DNA of 35,437 nucleotides from assembly GCA_029553505.1 (NCBI GenBank), contig JAKPKY010000185.1, forward strand, positions 1-35,437. The letters are read 5' to 3'. Position numbers and translations under genes: made by a program. Shown one piece after another: positions 23,914 to 31,356 of the stretch (position 1 is the first letter of the stretch; every line of letters begins with the position of its first letter). The notes beneath the pieces are model-generated. The model was not told where the DNA came from, made no database searches, and saw nothing but the letters and a program-made list of their open reading frames with translations. The DNA is from Planctomycetota bacterium. GTDB lineage: Bacteria > Planctomycetota > Phycisphaerae > SM23-33.

Positions 23914-23939
23914 ACCCCGACCATTCGAAAGGCGAACCC

Positions 23940-24692
23940 ATGAAGCCCATCAGTGTCCAGTTGTACTCCGTGCGGGAGGCGGCCAAGACCGATTTCTTCG
24001 GCGTGCTGAAACAGATCGCGTCGTTCGGGTATGCGGGCGTCGAGCCGGCGGGCCTGCACGGAAAGGACCCCAAGGAAATCCGCAAGGTGCTGGACGACCT
24101 GGGGATGGTGTGCAGTTCGACCCACGGTCCGCTGGTGACGAAGGAGAATCTTTCGGCCTCGGTGGACACGGCCAAGGCGCTGGGCTACACGATGCTCATC
24201 GCCGGGTGGAAGAAGGAAGACTGGCTGACGCTGGACGGGATCAAGCGGGCGGCTGAGGCGTACGAGCAGGCCAACGCGATGCTCCGCCCGCACGGGCTCC
24301 GCATGGGCTACCACAACCACTGGTGGGAGATGGACGTGGTGGAGGGCAAGCACGGTCTGGAGCATTTCCTGTCGCTGGCGCCGAACACGTTCGCAGAAAT
24401 CGATACGTACTGGGCGAGCAATTTCGGCAAGGTGGACGCCCCGGCGTTCGTGAAGAAGTGGGCGTCCCGCGCGCCGCTGCTGCACATCAAGGACGGCCCG
24501 CTGGTGCAGGGCAAACCCCACACCGCCGTCGGCGGGGGGAAGATGAACGTGCCGGCGGTCGTCCAGGCCGCCGACGAAAAGACGCTCCAGTGGCTCGTGG
24601 TCGAGTTGGACGAATGCGCGACGGACATGCTGACAGCCGTGAAACAGAGCTGCGAATACCTCGTCAAGAACAAGCTCGGGAAGGGGCGGTAA
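23940..24692 (+). CDS. Sugar phosphate isomerase/epimerase (xylose isomerase-like TIM barrel)
   Basis: 250 aa from ATG 23940, with AAAGG 7 bases upstream; a nearer-upstream GTG at 23910 has no such site. It is an AP-endonuclease-2/xylose-isomerase-like TIM barrel. ISVQLYSVREA is the first strand, GYAGVEPAG the second, and the metal site pattern is GYHNHWWEM (His125, His127, Glu130), FAEIDTYWAS (Glu153, Asp155) and LLHIKDG (His182, Asp185). Many planctomycete members of this family act on sugars or inositol derivatives. The substrate is not readable. It follows kdsB by 26 bases and ends before a strong terminator. Confidence 0.82.
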   Translation: MKPISVQLYSVREAAKTDFFGVLKQIASFGYAGVEPAGLHGKDPKEIRKVLDDLGMVCSSTHGPLVTKENLSASVDTAKALGYTMLIAGWKKEDWLTLDGIKRAAEAYEQANAMLRPHGLRMGYHNHWWEMDVVEGKHGLEHFLSLAPNTFAEIDTYWASNFGKVDAPAFVKKWASRAPLLHIKDGPLVQGKPHTAVGGGKMNVPAVVQAADEKTLQWLVVELDECATDMLTAVKQSCEYLVKNKLGKGR

Positions 24693-24730
24693 GCGCGACG
24701 GCGCGGCGCTTCTCCGAACGGTTTCAGGAA

Positions 24731-24772
24731 AATCAAACAGCCCACGGAACGCATTCCGTGGGCTGTTTGATT
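24731..24772. terminator. Bidirectional 19-bp terminator between convergent genes
   Basis: A perfect 19-bp stem (24731-24749 with 24754-24772) closes a 4-base loop CGCA. The stem's outer part is A/T-rich on both sides, so it can terminate both the isomerase gene (plus) and the UroD-like gene (minus). Its inner 10 bp are identical to the arms of the terminator at 23106. Confidence 0.88.
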
Positions 24773-24800
24773 GCGCGTTGGCACGCGACGTCGGGCATCC

Positions 24801-25880
24801 TTACGCGGCGCCGTATTTCTCCAGGAACTTCATCAACTCGTGTTCCTTGTCCCGTCCGACGCCTCCGCTCCAGTAGATGCCCTTCCCGTCGCCGAGTGCC
24901 TCGATGACGATCCGCAGATCGTCCAAATCTCCGACGACCTGCATGAGCTTTCCCGCGTCGCGGACCTTCCGGTAGACCTCGGGCCAGGCACGGGGCGGAG
25001 CGGCGCCGGCGCCGGGAATCCACTGCACGCCGCGCAACTCCGGGATCGCCAGCAGCGAGTCCAGGTGCGCCAGTTGCCCCGGACCGTCCAGGTGGTAGAA
25101 CGGGTGGGCGAGTTTCTTGCAGGTGGCGGCCAGCTCCGGTTTGACGAACTCGTCGAACATGCCCGTGCCGATCATATAGCAGAAGTCGCACTGGAGCATG
25201 TAGTGCGGCTGCTCCGAGAAAATCGGCACCCAGGCGGTATATCCGGGGTTGATCGGCTGGAGCACGCGGTTGAGGTGGTCGAAGGCTTTCCACCACATCT
25301 CGTGGGCTTCCCACGTCAGGCGCTTGACCTGGTCGGGATGGTCGTAGAGGTCCAGCAGGAGCTTCTCGCTCGGGCGGAAAGTGGAGAGGATGTCCAGATT
25401 CCCGCCCAGGTCGGTCATTCCGAGTTGCACCTGCGAGCCCCATCGCTTCTGCGCGGCGCGGATGAGCGACTCGATTCGCTTCATCCAGGGGTGCTGAAGG
25501 TCCAGCGAAAAGCGGATGTCCGGAATTTCGCGGTCTTCGGTCGGATGAAACCAGACCGTGTTTTCATCCACGCCGGTCTGGGCGCCCAGGAAGGCCGCCA
25601 ACACGCCCGGACCGAAGTCCAGCCAGACCGACGGGAACCCGTCGCCCACGTATTTGCGACAGGACAGGTCGTAGTCCCAGCGGTCCACCACGTCCTCGGC
25701 GGAAAGGGAAAACGGATACCGCGCGGTGCGCCCCATGTTGGGAACCTTCGCCTCGGCCCGGCCGGGATCTTGCCCGCCGACGGCGGCATAGAATAACGGG
25801 CGGTCCAACTCGCCCGCCCACCACTTGCGATACGTCTCCTTGATGCGTTTCCAGTCCTGCGGCGAAAAATCGATCGGCAT
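24801..25880 (-). CDS. Uroporphyrinogen decarboxylase-like protein, divergent from an AraC regulator
   Basis: 359 aa from ATG 25880, with AGGAG upstream (25890-25894); an upstream in-frame extension to 25967 would be lysine/arginine-rich and is rejected. It is a UroD-superfamily TIM barrel of an uncharacterised branch. The N-terminus DWKRIKETYRKWWAGELDRPLFY corresponds to the family start. GMTDLGGNLDILSTFR, HPFYHLDGPGQLAHLDSLL (H-x-DG motif) and GVQWIPGAG follow. It lacks the HemE arginine pattern. Its promoter region is shared with the AraC gene at 25979, so that regulator may control it. A methyl- or small-carbon transfer role is inference. Confidence 0.75.
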   Translation of the reverse strand: MPIDFSPQDWKRIKETYRKWWAGELDRPLFYAAVGGQDPGRAEAKVPNMGRTARYPFSLSAEDVVDRWDYDLSCRKYVGDGFPSVWLDFGPGVLAAFLGAQTGVDENTVWFHPTEDREIPDIRFSLDLQHPWMKRIESLIRAAQKRWGSQVQLGMTDLGGNLDILSTFRPSEKLLLDLYDHPDQVKRLTWEAHEMWWKAFDHLNRVLQPINPGYTAWVPIFSEQPHYMLQCDFCYMIGTGMFDEFVKPELAATCKKLAHPFYHLDGPGQLAHLDSLLAIPELRGVQWIPGAGAAPPRAWPEVYRKVRDAGKLMQVVGDLDDLRIVIEALGDGKGIYWSGGVGRDKEHELMKFLEKYGAA

Positions 25881-25978
25881 GATGTTCGACTCCTGTCCGG
25901 TTTTAGTTTTATCATTATCCGGCTTTGAAACGAATTTTCTTCGCAGGATTCGCCTTTTTGTTATCATATTCTGCTATC
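25881..25978. promoter_or_regulatory. A/T-rich divergent promoter region (UroD-like / AraC)
   Basis: This gap is markedly A/T-rich compared with its surroundings. On plus, TTCGCA (25940-25945), a 16-base spacer and TATCAT (25962-25967) form a promoter-like pair ending 11 bases before the araC-type GTG. On minus, a T/A-rich stretch (about 25905-25925) lies upstream of the UroD-like start, but I cannot assign hexamers there. Operators for the AraC protein would be expected here, though I see no clear direct repeats. Confidence 0.4.
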
Positions 25979-26803
25979 GTGAAAGAACGGTTATCCATCC
26001 CCGAAGGCTTGAAAGGCGGCGTGCATTTCCACACGTCGGCTGCACACCATCTCGCCATGCATCGCCACGAGGAGTTGGAACTGAACCTGGTGACCCGCGG
26101 GACGGGCGCGTATCTGCTGGACAATCGCAAGTACCTGTTGCGGCCTCGAACGCTGGTGTGGCTGTTCGAGGGGCAGAACCACCTGCTGCTGGAGCAGTCG
26201 CCGGATTTCCAGATGTGGATCGGGGTTTTCAGCCGGCGGATGCTGGAGGAATGCTGCACGACGGAAGCGACGCAGGTCCTCCTGAAGTCGAATCCGCCCG
26301 GGGCGTTCTGCAAGCCAATCCCGGCGAGCGATTGCGCCGCGCTGGACCGTTTCTGCTCGATCACGTTTCCCCCGCGCCCGGAGCCGGAGCTGTATAACGC
26401 GGCGCTGGGATATTTCCTGATGGCGGCGTGGTCCGCCTATACGCGGGCGGATTTGACGCTGGAGACTTCGGACGTCCACCCCGCCGTCGAGCGGGCCGCC
26501 CGCCTGCTGCGCGACCGTCCGGAACTCGACGACGTGGACGCGCTGGCGGCCGAGGCGGGGCTCAGCCCCTCGCACCTGAGCCGCCTGTTCCGCCGGCAGA
26601 TCGGCGAGGGGCTGGTCGAGTTTCGCAACCGACAGCGCCTGGAGCGGTTCCTGACGATATACGGCGGCGGGCAGCGTCGGACGATGCTCTCGGCCGCCCT
26701 GAAGGCGGGATTCGGCAGCTACGCGCAGTTCCACCGCGTCTTCCGGCGCAGTTTCGGTTACAGCCCCGGCGAGCATCGCCGCAGGCAGGCGCAATCCGAG
26801 TGA
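25979..26803 (+). CDS. AraC-family transcriptional regulator
   Basis: 274 aa from GTG 25979; a TTG at 25925 would add a hydrophobic, membrane-like leader that does not fit the family. The N-terminal half is a cupin-type ligand domain (HHLAMHRHEELELNLVTRG, with the H-x-H-E pattern; then YLLRPRTLVWLFEGQNH). The C-terminal 100 residues are a double helix-turn-helix of AraC type (VDALAAEAGLSPSHLSRLFRR and AALKAGFGSYAQFHRVFRRSFGYSPGEHRR). The gene is divergent from one UroD-like gene and convergent with another (16-base gap). It probably senses a small sugar-like molecule and controls these neighbours; both points are inference. Confidence 0.88.
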   Translation: MKERLSIPEGLKGGVHFHTSAAHHLAMHRHEELELNLVTRGTGAYLLDNRKYLLRPRTLVWLFEGQNHLLLEQSPDFQMWIGVFSRRMLEECCTTEATQVLLKSNPPGAFCKPIPASDCAALDRFCSITFPPRPEPELYNAALGYFLMAAWSAYTRADLTLETSDVHPAVERAARLLRDRPELDDVDALAAEAGLSPSHLSRLFRRQIGEGLVEFRNRQRLERFLTIYGGGQRRTMLSAALKAGFGSYAQFHRVFRRSFGYSPGEHRRRQAQSE

Positions 26804-26819
26804 GCACGATCCGCCGGGC

Positions 26820-27782
26820 TTATCCCGGGTAGTTGCCCTCTTTCCGCCAGACGTCGAGCATCAGGTCGTAGCGGCTCAGTTCCATGCCCGTGTAGATGCA
26901 GTTGCTCGTCGAGAAGATATACCCCCCGCCGGGCATTCCGTGCTTCAGCGCGTAGCGGGTCGATTCGACCACCTGCTCGTCGGTGCCGGTGTCCATCATC
27001 GCGCAGCTGACGTTTCCGATCAGGCAGACCTGCTTGCCCGCGCGGCGTTTCATCTCGGCCATGTCCACGCCGCCCTGGGGGTCCAGGCTGTGCAGCGCGT
27101 GGGGGCGCGTGGACAACAGCGAATCGAGGATCGGCATGATGTTTCCGTCGGTGTGCTTGATGACGTAGTAGCCCATCTCGCGGTACCCCGCCGTCAGGCG
27201 CGCGAGGTAGGGCGTGACGAACTCGTCGAACATCGCCGGCGACAGGAACGGGCCGGTATTGAAGCAGTAGTCCGAGCACAGGGCGAACCCGTCGAGCACA
27301 CCGGCGGATTTCAGGCGCTGCCCCCGCGCCAGCGCGCCATCCACCCAGCGGCTGGCCTGGTCCTTCAGGCCCTGCGCGTCGTCGGCGATCCGCTCCACGA
27401 ACTCCATCATGCGCTCGCCGCTGGGCAGCGAGTACGTCGCGTCGCCGTGGAGCATCAGGAAGTATTCCTGCCCGGACTGCTCGCGGATGTGCTCCAGGCT
27501 GCGCATCGTGTCGTCGTCGCTCTTCCAGCCACGGGGGATGTGGAAGAGAATCGCCGAATGCTCGTACTTCCGCGCGGATTCCACGTAGAGATCGGCGACG
27601 TCGCGGCGGTGCAAGTCGCGTTCCGTCTCGGACATCTGATCCCACTGCTCGTAGCGCCGCTGGATGGGATGCACCCGCCCGAAGGCCTCCATGGTCAGGA
27701 AGAACACCAGCTCGAAATGCGGAACCCGCCCCGGCGGCTGCTTGCCCTCCAGGGCCATGATGAATTTCTCTCTCGGCGTCAC
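26820..27782 (-). CDS. Uroporphyrinogen decarboxylase-like protein
   Basis: 320 aa from GTG 27782 with AGGAGA 7-8 bases upstream. It is a UroD-superfamily protein: MTPREKFIMALEGKQPPGRVPHFEL start, FALCSDYCFNTGPFLSP, YYVIKHTDGNIMPILDSLL (the H-x-DG motif) and the C-terminal GGYIFSTSNCIYTGMELSRY. It is shorter than the paralogue at 12254 (351 aa) and has Cys-containing SDYCFN and TSNCIY segments that could hold a metal. Convergent with the AraC gene. No corrinoid-binding protein is nearby. Confidence 0.77.
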   Translation of the reverse strand: MTPREKFIMALEGKQPPGRVPHFELVFFLTMEAFGRVHPIQRRYEQWDQMSETERDLHRRDVADLYVESARKYEHSAILFHIPRGWKSDDDTMRSLEHIREQSGQEYFLMLHGDATYSLPSGERMMEFVERIADDAQGLKDQASRWVDGALARGQRLKSAGVLDGFALCSDYCFNTGPFLSPAMFDEFVTPYLARLTAGYREMGYYVIKHTDGNIMPILDSLLSTRPHALHSLDPQGGVDMAEMKRRAGKQVCLIGNVSCAMMDTGTDEQVVESTRYALKHGMPGGGYIFSTSNCIYTGMELSRYDLMLDVWRKEGNYPG

Positions 27783-27824
27783 AAATATTCTCCTGTCTCG
27801 AAATACGGTCGAACGGTTTCCCGC

Positions 27825-29072
27825 TCAGACGGTCAGCAACACCAGCACGCCCAGGGCGACGAACAGCATCGCCAGCAGCCACTTGACGGCCGGAAGATGC
27901 CGCCGCAGCAGCCCACACAGCCGTTGCGACCCGACGCCCCAGTACGCAGCCGCCACCACGACGATCAGCGGCGCGATGAACATCGCGTTATACAGCAGCA
28001 GCCAGCCCGCCGCCCTGGCCCGCAGGTCCGGCGTCCGTGCCACCAGCACGAGAACCGGCAAATAGACCTGCCCCGTGCAGGCACTCTCCAGCAGCGCCAC
28101 GAGAAAGCCCGTGCCGATCGCTCCGGCCAGCAGCGAGCGCGTGGAGAGCCCCTCGCGGATGACCCGCTGAATCCGCCCGCGCAGGCCGCGCGGCAGGCCG
28201 AGGGTGGCGGACTGCGCCTCGCCGCTGCGGGCGCAGCGGACAGCGTCGGCGGCGCTCCACAGCCCAAAGACCAGCGCCAGCACGCCGACGGCAATGGTCA
28301 CGCCGTTGGCGACGCCCCGGCTGACCGCGAATGTCTTGGCTGCCCCCAGCAGCCCCCAGCCCAGCGCGAAATAGGTGGCGAACACCGCGACCGAGAAGCC
28401 CGCCCCCACCACCAGCAGGTCGCGTCGGCTGCGACCCAGGAACCCCAGCATCGACAGCAGGAACACGACCGTCGTGAACGCGCAGGGATTGATCCCGTCG
28501 ATCAGCCCGGCCAGGACGATCGCGCCGACGGTAAAGCTCTCGAATCGGCTCCGAACCGTCGGCGGGAGCGACGAGGCAGGCGGAGGCGGTTCCGCTTCCG
28601 GCTGGCTTGTCGTGGCTGGCGGAGAAGCCATCGCGGCGCGGCGCTTCTGGAGTTCCTCGGCGATCGTCGCATCGAGGCGGGTGAGAATCTCCCGCGCCCC
28701 CGCCAGGCGCCGCCCGCCGACGAATATCACGGGCGGCTTGTCAACCTTCGCGCCGAACCGCTTTTCGTAGGTCAGCAGCAGTTCCAGGCCCTCGGCGTCG
28801 GCCGTGCTGTGCCGCTCCAGCGCGATCTGCCCGCCCCAGCGTTTCTGGACCTCAGGCAGGACGGCGCGGACCTCGTCGCAATCGAGACATGTCGGGGAAT
28901 AGAAAAACGCCACGCGCAACGGGGGCGGCGATGCGGCGGGAGACGAGGCGGACGCGGGCGACGGTTTGGACACCGCGGCGCAGGCCGCGCCCCCCAGCGG
29001 CACGCCGGCCGCCAGCAGCGCCGCGACGGCCGCCCGAAACACGAACCTGACTGTCCCGCCGGATCTTGTCAC
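27825..29072 (-). CDS. Thioredoxin-like/CcdA-like transmembrane thiol-disulfide protein
   Basis: 415 aa from GTG 29072; the frame stays open to 29219 but the added N-terminus is basic and unlike a signal peptide. Residues 10-31 are a signal peptide ending GGAAC. Residues 52-135 form a thioredoxin/glutaredoxin-like domain with Cys62-x-x-Cys65 (SPTCLDC) and PPVIFVGG (cis-Pro side). A Pro-rich linker (about 150-172) leads to a CcdA/DsbD-type membrane domain with six or so helices. There the DGINPCAF (Cys197) and [11 protein letters not shown] (Cys332) motifs supply the two membrane cysteines. It probably passes electrons across the membrane to periplasmic thiols. The order, thioredoxin first then CcdA, differs from DsbD, where the thioredoxin-like gamma domain is C-terminal. 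Confidence 0.75.
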   Translation of the reverse strand: MTRSGGTVRFVFRAAVAALLAAGVPLGGAACAAVSKPSPASASSPAASPPPLRVAFFYSPTCLDCDEVRAVLPEVQKRWGGQIALERHSTADAEGLELLLTYEKRFGAKVDKPPVIFVGGRRLAGAREILTRLDATIAEELQKRRAAMASPPATTSQPEAEPPPPASSLPPTVRSRFESFTVGAIVLAGLIDGINPCAFTTVVFLLSMLGFLGRSRRDLLVVGAGFSVAVFATYFALGWGLLGAAKTFAVSRGVANGVTIAVGVLALVFGLWSAADAVRCARSGEAQSATLGLPRGLRGRIQRVIREGLSTRSLLAGAIGTGFLVALLESACTGQVYLPVLVLVARTPDLRARAAGWLLLYNAMFIAPLIVVVAAAYWGVGSQRLCGLLRRHLPAVKWLLAMLFVALGVLVLLTV

Positions 29073-29156
29073 AACGCTCCCTGCCCGTCGCCTGCCGGGC
29101 GACAGGTGCGGATTATACCGCCGAAGCCCCGGCGTTCCAGCCATTCCCCAAACACC

Positions 29157-29186
29157 TTGACTTTCACGCCTGCGGTGTGGTATGGT
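29157..29186 (+). promoter_or_regulatory. Candidate sigma-70 promoter of typA
   Basis: TTGACT (29157-29162), an 18-base spacer and TATGGT (29181-29186). A transcript from about 29193 would carry a leader of about 205 bases before the typA ATG at 29400. Confidence 0.4.
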
Positions 29187-29196
29187 GTTGAATTCC

Positions 29197-29304
29197 ATGA
29201 AGCGGACTCCCCATGACAATACGGCTTGGAGATGCGCCTGCCGGTTCGCCGCTTGGCTGCGGACGCTGCGCGCCGTCTACTGGCCGACCACCCGCCTGCG
29301 ATAG
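29197..29304 (+). CDS. Possible 35-residue upstream ORF in the typA leader
   Basis: ATG 29197 opens a 36-codon frame ending in TAG at 29302-29304. The peptide is rich in Arg (9) and Trp (4), starting [11 protein letters not shown] and ending YWPTTRLR. It has no ribosome-binding site and begins at about the predicted transcript start. It could be a leader peptide or a chance frame in GC-rich DNA. No homology is claimed. Confidence 0.18.
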   Translation: MKRTPHDNTAWRCACRFAAWLRTLRAVYWPTTRLR

Positions 29305-29399
29305 CTCTCCCGTAACCGCGGACCCCTTTGTTACCCCCGCTGCCGCCTTCCGGCGACGTTTTCCGGAGGCAAAGCCTTTTCCAGAGCAAGAGCAGAACC

Positions 29400-31277
29400 A
29401 TGACCCGACAGAACATCCGAAACGTCGCCATCATCGCCCACGTGGACCACGGAAAGACCACGCTCGTTGACCAGCTTCTGCGACAGAGCGGGCAGTTCCG
29501 CACCGGCGAGCTGACCGGCGAGTGCATTCTCGATTCCAACCCCCTGGAGCGGGAGCGGGGCATCACGATCCTCAGCAAGAACTGCGCGATCGACTACACC
29601 GACCGAAAAGGCGACCGCTACCACATCAACATCGTGGATACACCCGGGCACGCCGACTTCTCCGGCGAGGTGGAGCGCGTGCTCAAGATGGCCGACGGCG
29701 TGCTGCTGCTGGTGGACAGCTCCGAGGGCGTCATGCCGCAGACGCGGTACGTGCTGTCCAAGGCGCTGTCGAACCACCTCAAGCCGATCGTGGTCATCAA
29801 CAAGATGGACCGCCCCGACGCCCGCGAGATGGGCGTGCTCAACGAGGTGTTCGACCTGCTGGTGGAGCTCGGGGCCGACGACCACGCGCTGGATTTCCCG
29901 ACGATCTACGCCTCGGGGCGCGAGGGGTGGGCGACGGCCGACCACGACGCCGCGCGGGAACTGGTAGCCGCCGGCAAGGGCGGCGAGGCGCAGGGCGACA
30001 TCCACGAGCTGTTCGACGCGATCATCCGGCACGTTCCGGTGCCGGACCTGGACGCCTCGGCCCCACTCCAGGCGCTCGTCACGACGCTGGACTACAGCGA
30101 CTACGTCGGGCGGATCGGCATCGGGCGGGTGTTCGCCGGCGAGCTGCGCGCGGGGCAGGACATCGCCGTGATCGACCGCGAGGGCGGGCAAAGCATCCAG
30201 CGGATCGCGCAGCTGTTCCGCTTCGACGGCCTGGGGCGCAAGGAGACCGACCGGATCGACGTGGGCGACCTGTTCGCTGCCGTCGGGCTCGAAAAGGTGG
30301 ACATCGGCGCAACGCTGGCCGACGCGGAGAATCCCGCGGCGCTGCCGGCGGTGCACGTGGACGAGCCGACGCTGCACATGACCTTCCGCATCAACGACGG
30401 GCCCTTCGCCGGGCGCGACGGGCGATACGTCACCAGCCGGCAGATCCGCGAGCGACTGGAAAAGGAGCTCCAGTCCAATGTCGCGCTGCGGGTGGAGTTC
30501 CGAACCGACGAGTTCATCGTCTCCGGGCGCGGGCTGCTGCACCTGGGCATCCTGCTGGAGAACATGCGCCGCGAGGGGTTCGAGCTTTCGGTGGGCAAGC
30601 CGGAGGTGATCTTCCATCGCGGTGCCAATGGCGAGAAGCTCGAGCCGCTGGAGCTGCTGGTGCTGGACGTTCCGACGGAGAGCGTGGGCCCGTCGATGCA
30701 GCTTCTGGGCGACCGCAAAGCCGAGATGGTCCGCATGGAGACGCGGTCCAACCGGACGCACCTGGAGTTCACGATTCCGGCGCGGGGGCTGATCGGGCTG
30801 CGGAACCGCATGCTGACGGCCACCCAGGGCGAGGCGATCATGCACCACCGGTTCCACGATTACGGCCCGTACCGCGGGGAGATTCCCCACCGGGCCAACG
30901 GGGTGATGGTGGCCACCGAGAGCGGGCAGGTGACGGCCTACGCGCTGGACCAGCTCGCCGACCGGGGAATGATGTTCGTCACGCCGGGCGACCAGGTGTA
31001 CGAGGGACAGATCGTCGGGGAGCACTGCAAGGACAACGACATTCCGGTCAACGCCGTCAAGGCCAAGCGGCTGACGAACATGCGGGCTGCGGGCAAGGAC
31101 GCCACCGTGGTGCTCAAGGCGGCGCGGCGCCTGGACCTGGAGCCGGCGCTGGAATACATCGAGGACGACGAGCTGGTGGAACTGACTCCGACGGCCATTC
31201 GGTTGCGAAAGCGTTACCTGAAGGAAACCGATCGCAAGCGGTTCGCGCGGCGGGCGGCGGCCGTCGCGGAAGCGTAA
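29400..31277 (+). CDS. typA: Ribosome-associated translational GTPase TypA/BipA
   Basis: 625 aa from ATG 29400, matching the family N-terminus; an upstream in-frame start at 29328 adds unrelated residues. G motifs: [10 protein letters not shown] (G1), [11 protein letters not shown] (G2), [17 protein letters not shown] (G3) and NKMDRPDAR (G4). EF-Tu-like domain II follows, then EF-G-like domains ([57 protein letters not shown]) and the BipA C-terminal domain ([23 protein letters not shown] through [24 protein letters not shown]). It helps 50S assembly under stress and cold. Only a weak AAGAGC precedes the start. Confidence 0.96.
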   Translation: MTRQNIRNVAIIAHVDHGKTTLVDQLLRQSGQFRTGELTGECILDSNPLERERGITILSKNCAIDYTDRKGDRYHINIVDTPGHADFSGEVERVLKMADGVLLLVDSSEGVMPQTRYVLSKALSNHLKPIVVINKMDRPDAREMGVLNEVFDLLVELGADDHALDFPTIYASGREGWATADHDAARELVAAGKGGEAQGDIHELFDAIIRHVPVPDLDASAPLQALVTTLDYSDYVGRIGIGRVFAGELRAGQDIAVIDREGGQSIQRIAQLFRFDGLGRKETDRIDVGDLFAAVGLEKVDIGATLADAENPAALPAVHVDEPTLHMTFRINDGPFAGRDGRYVTSRQIRERLEKELQSNVALRVEFRTDEFIVSGRGLLHLGILLENMRREGFELSVGKPEVIFHRGANGEKLEPLELLVLDVPTESVGPSMQLLGDRKAEMVRMETRSNRTHLEFTIPARGLIGLRNRMLTATQGEAIMHHRFHDYGPYRGEIPHRANGVMVATESGQVTAYALDQLADRGMMFVTPGDQVYEGQIVGEHCKDNDIPVNAVKAKRLTNMRAAGKDATVVLKAARRLDLEPALEYIEDDELVELTPTAIRLRKRYLKETDRKRFARRAAAVAEA

Positions 31278-31300
31278 TCCCCCCTGCTTGATCCGCGCAA

Positions 31301-31331
31301 GAAAGCGCGGCGGCTTATTGGGCCGCCGCGC
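31301..31331 (-). terminator. Rho-independent terminator of the sialate esterase gene
   Basis: Perfect 10-bp GC stem (31305-31314 with 31322-31331) and a 7-base loop. On the minus strand it is followed by TTTCTT, so it fits the minus-strand gene at 31357. It may also halt typA transcripts from the other side. Confidence 0.65.
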
Positions 31332-31356
31332 GGGTCTGCTGCGGATTTTCCGCGGG

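Noticed and set aside
25925-25978. TTG start of the AraC gene at 25925
   Set aside because: It would add a hydrophobic leader unlike AraC proteins and place the start inside the divergent promoter region. GTG 25979 fits the family better.
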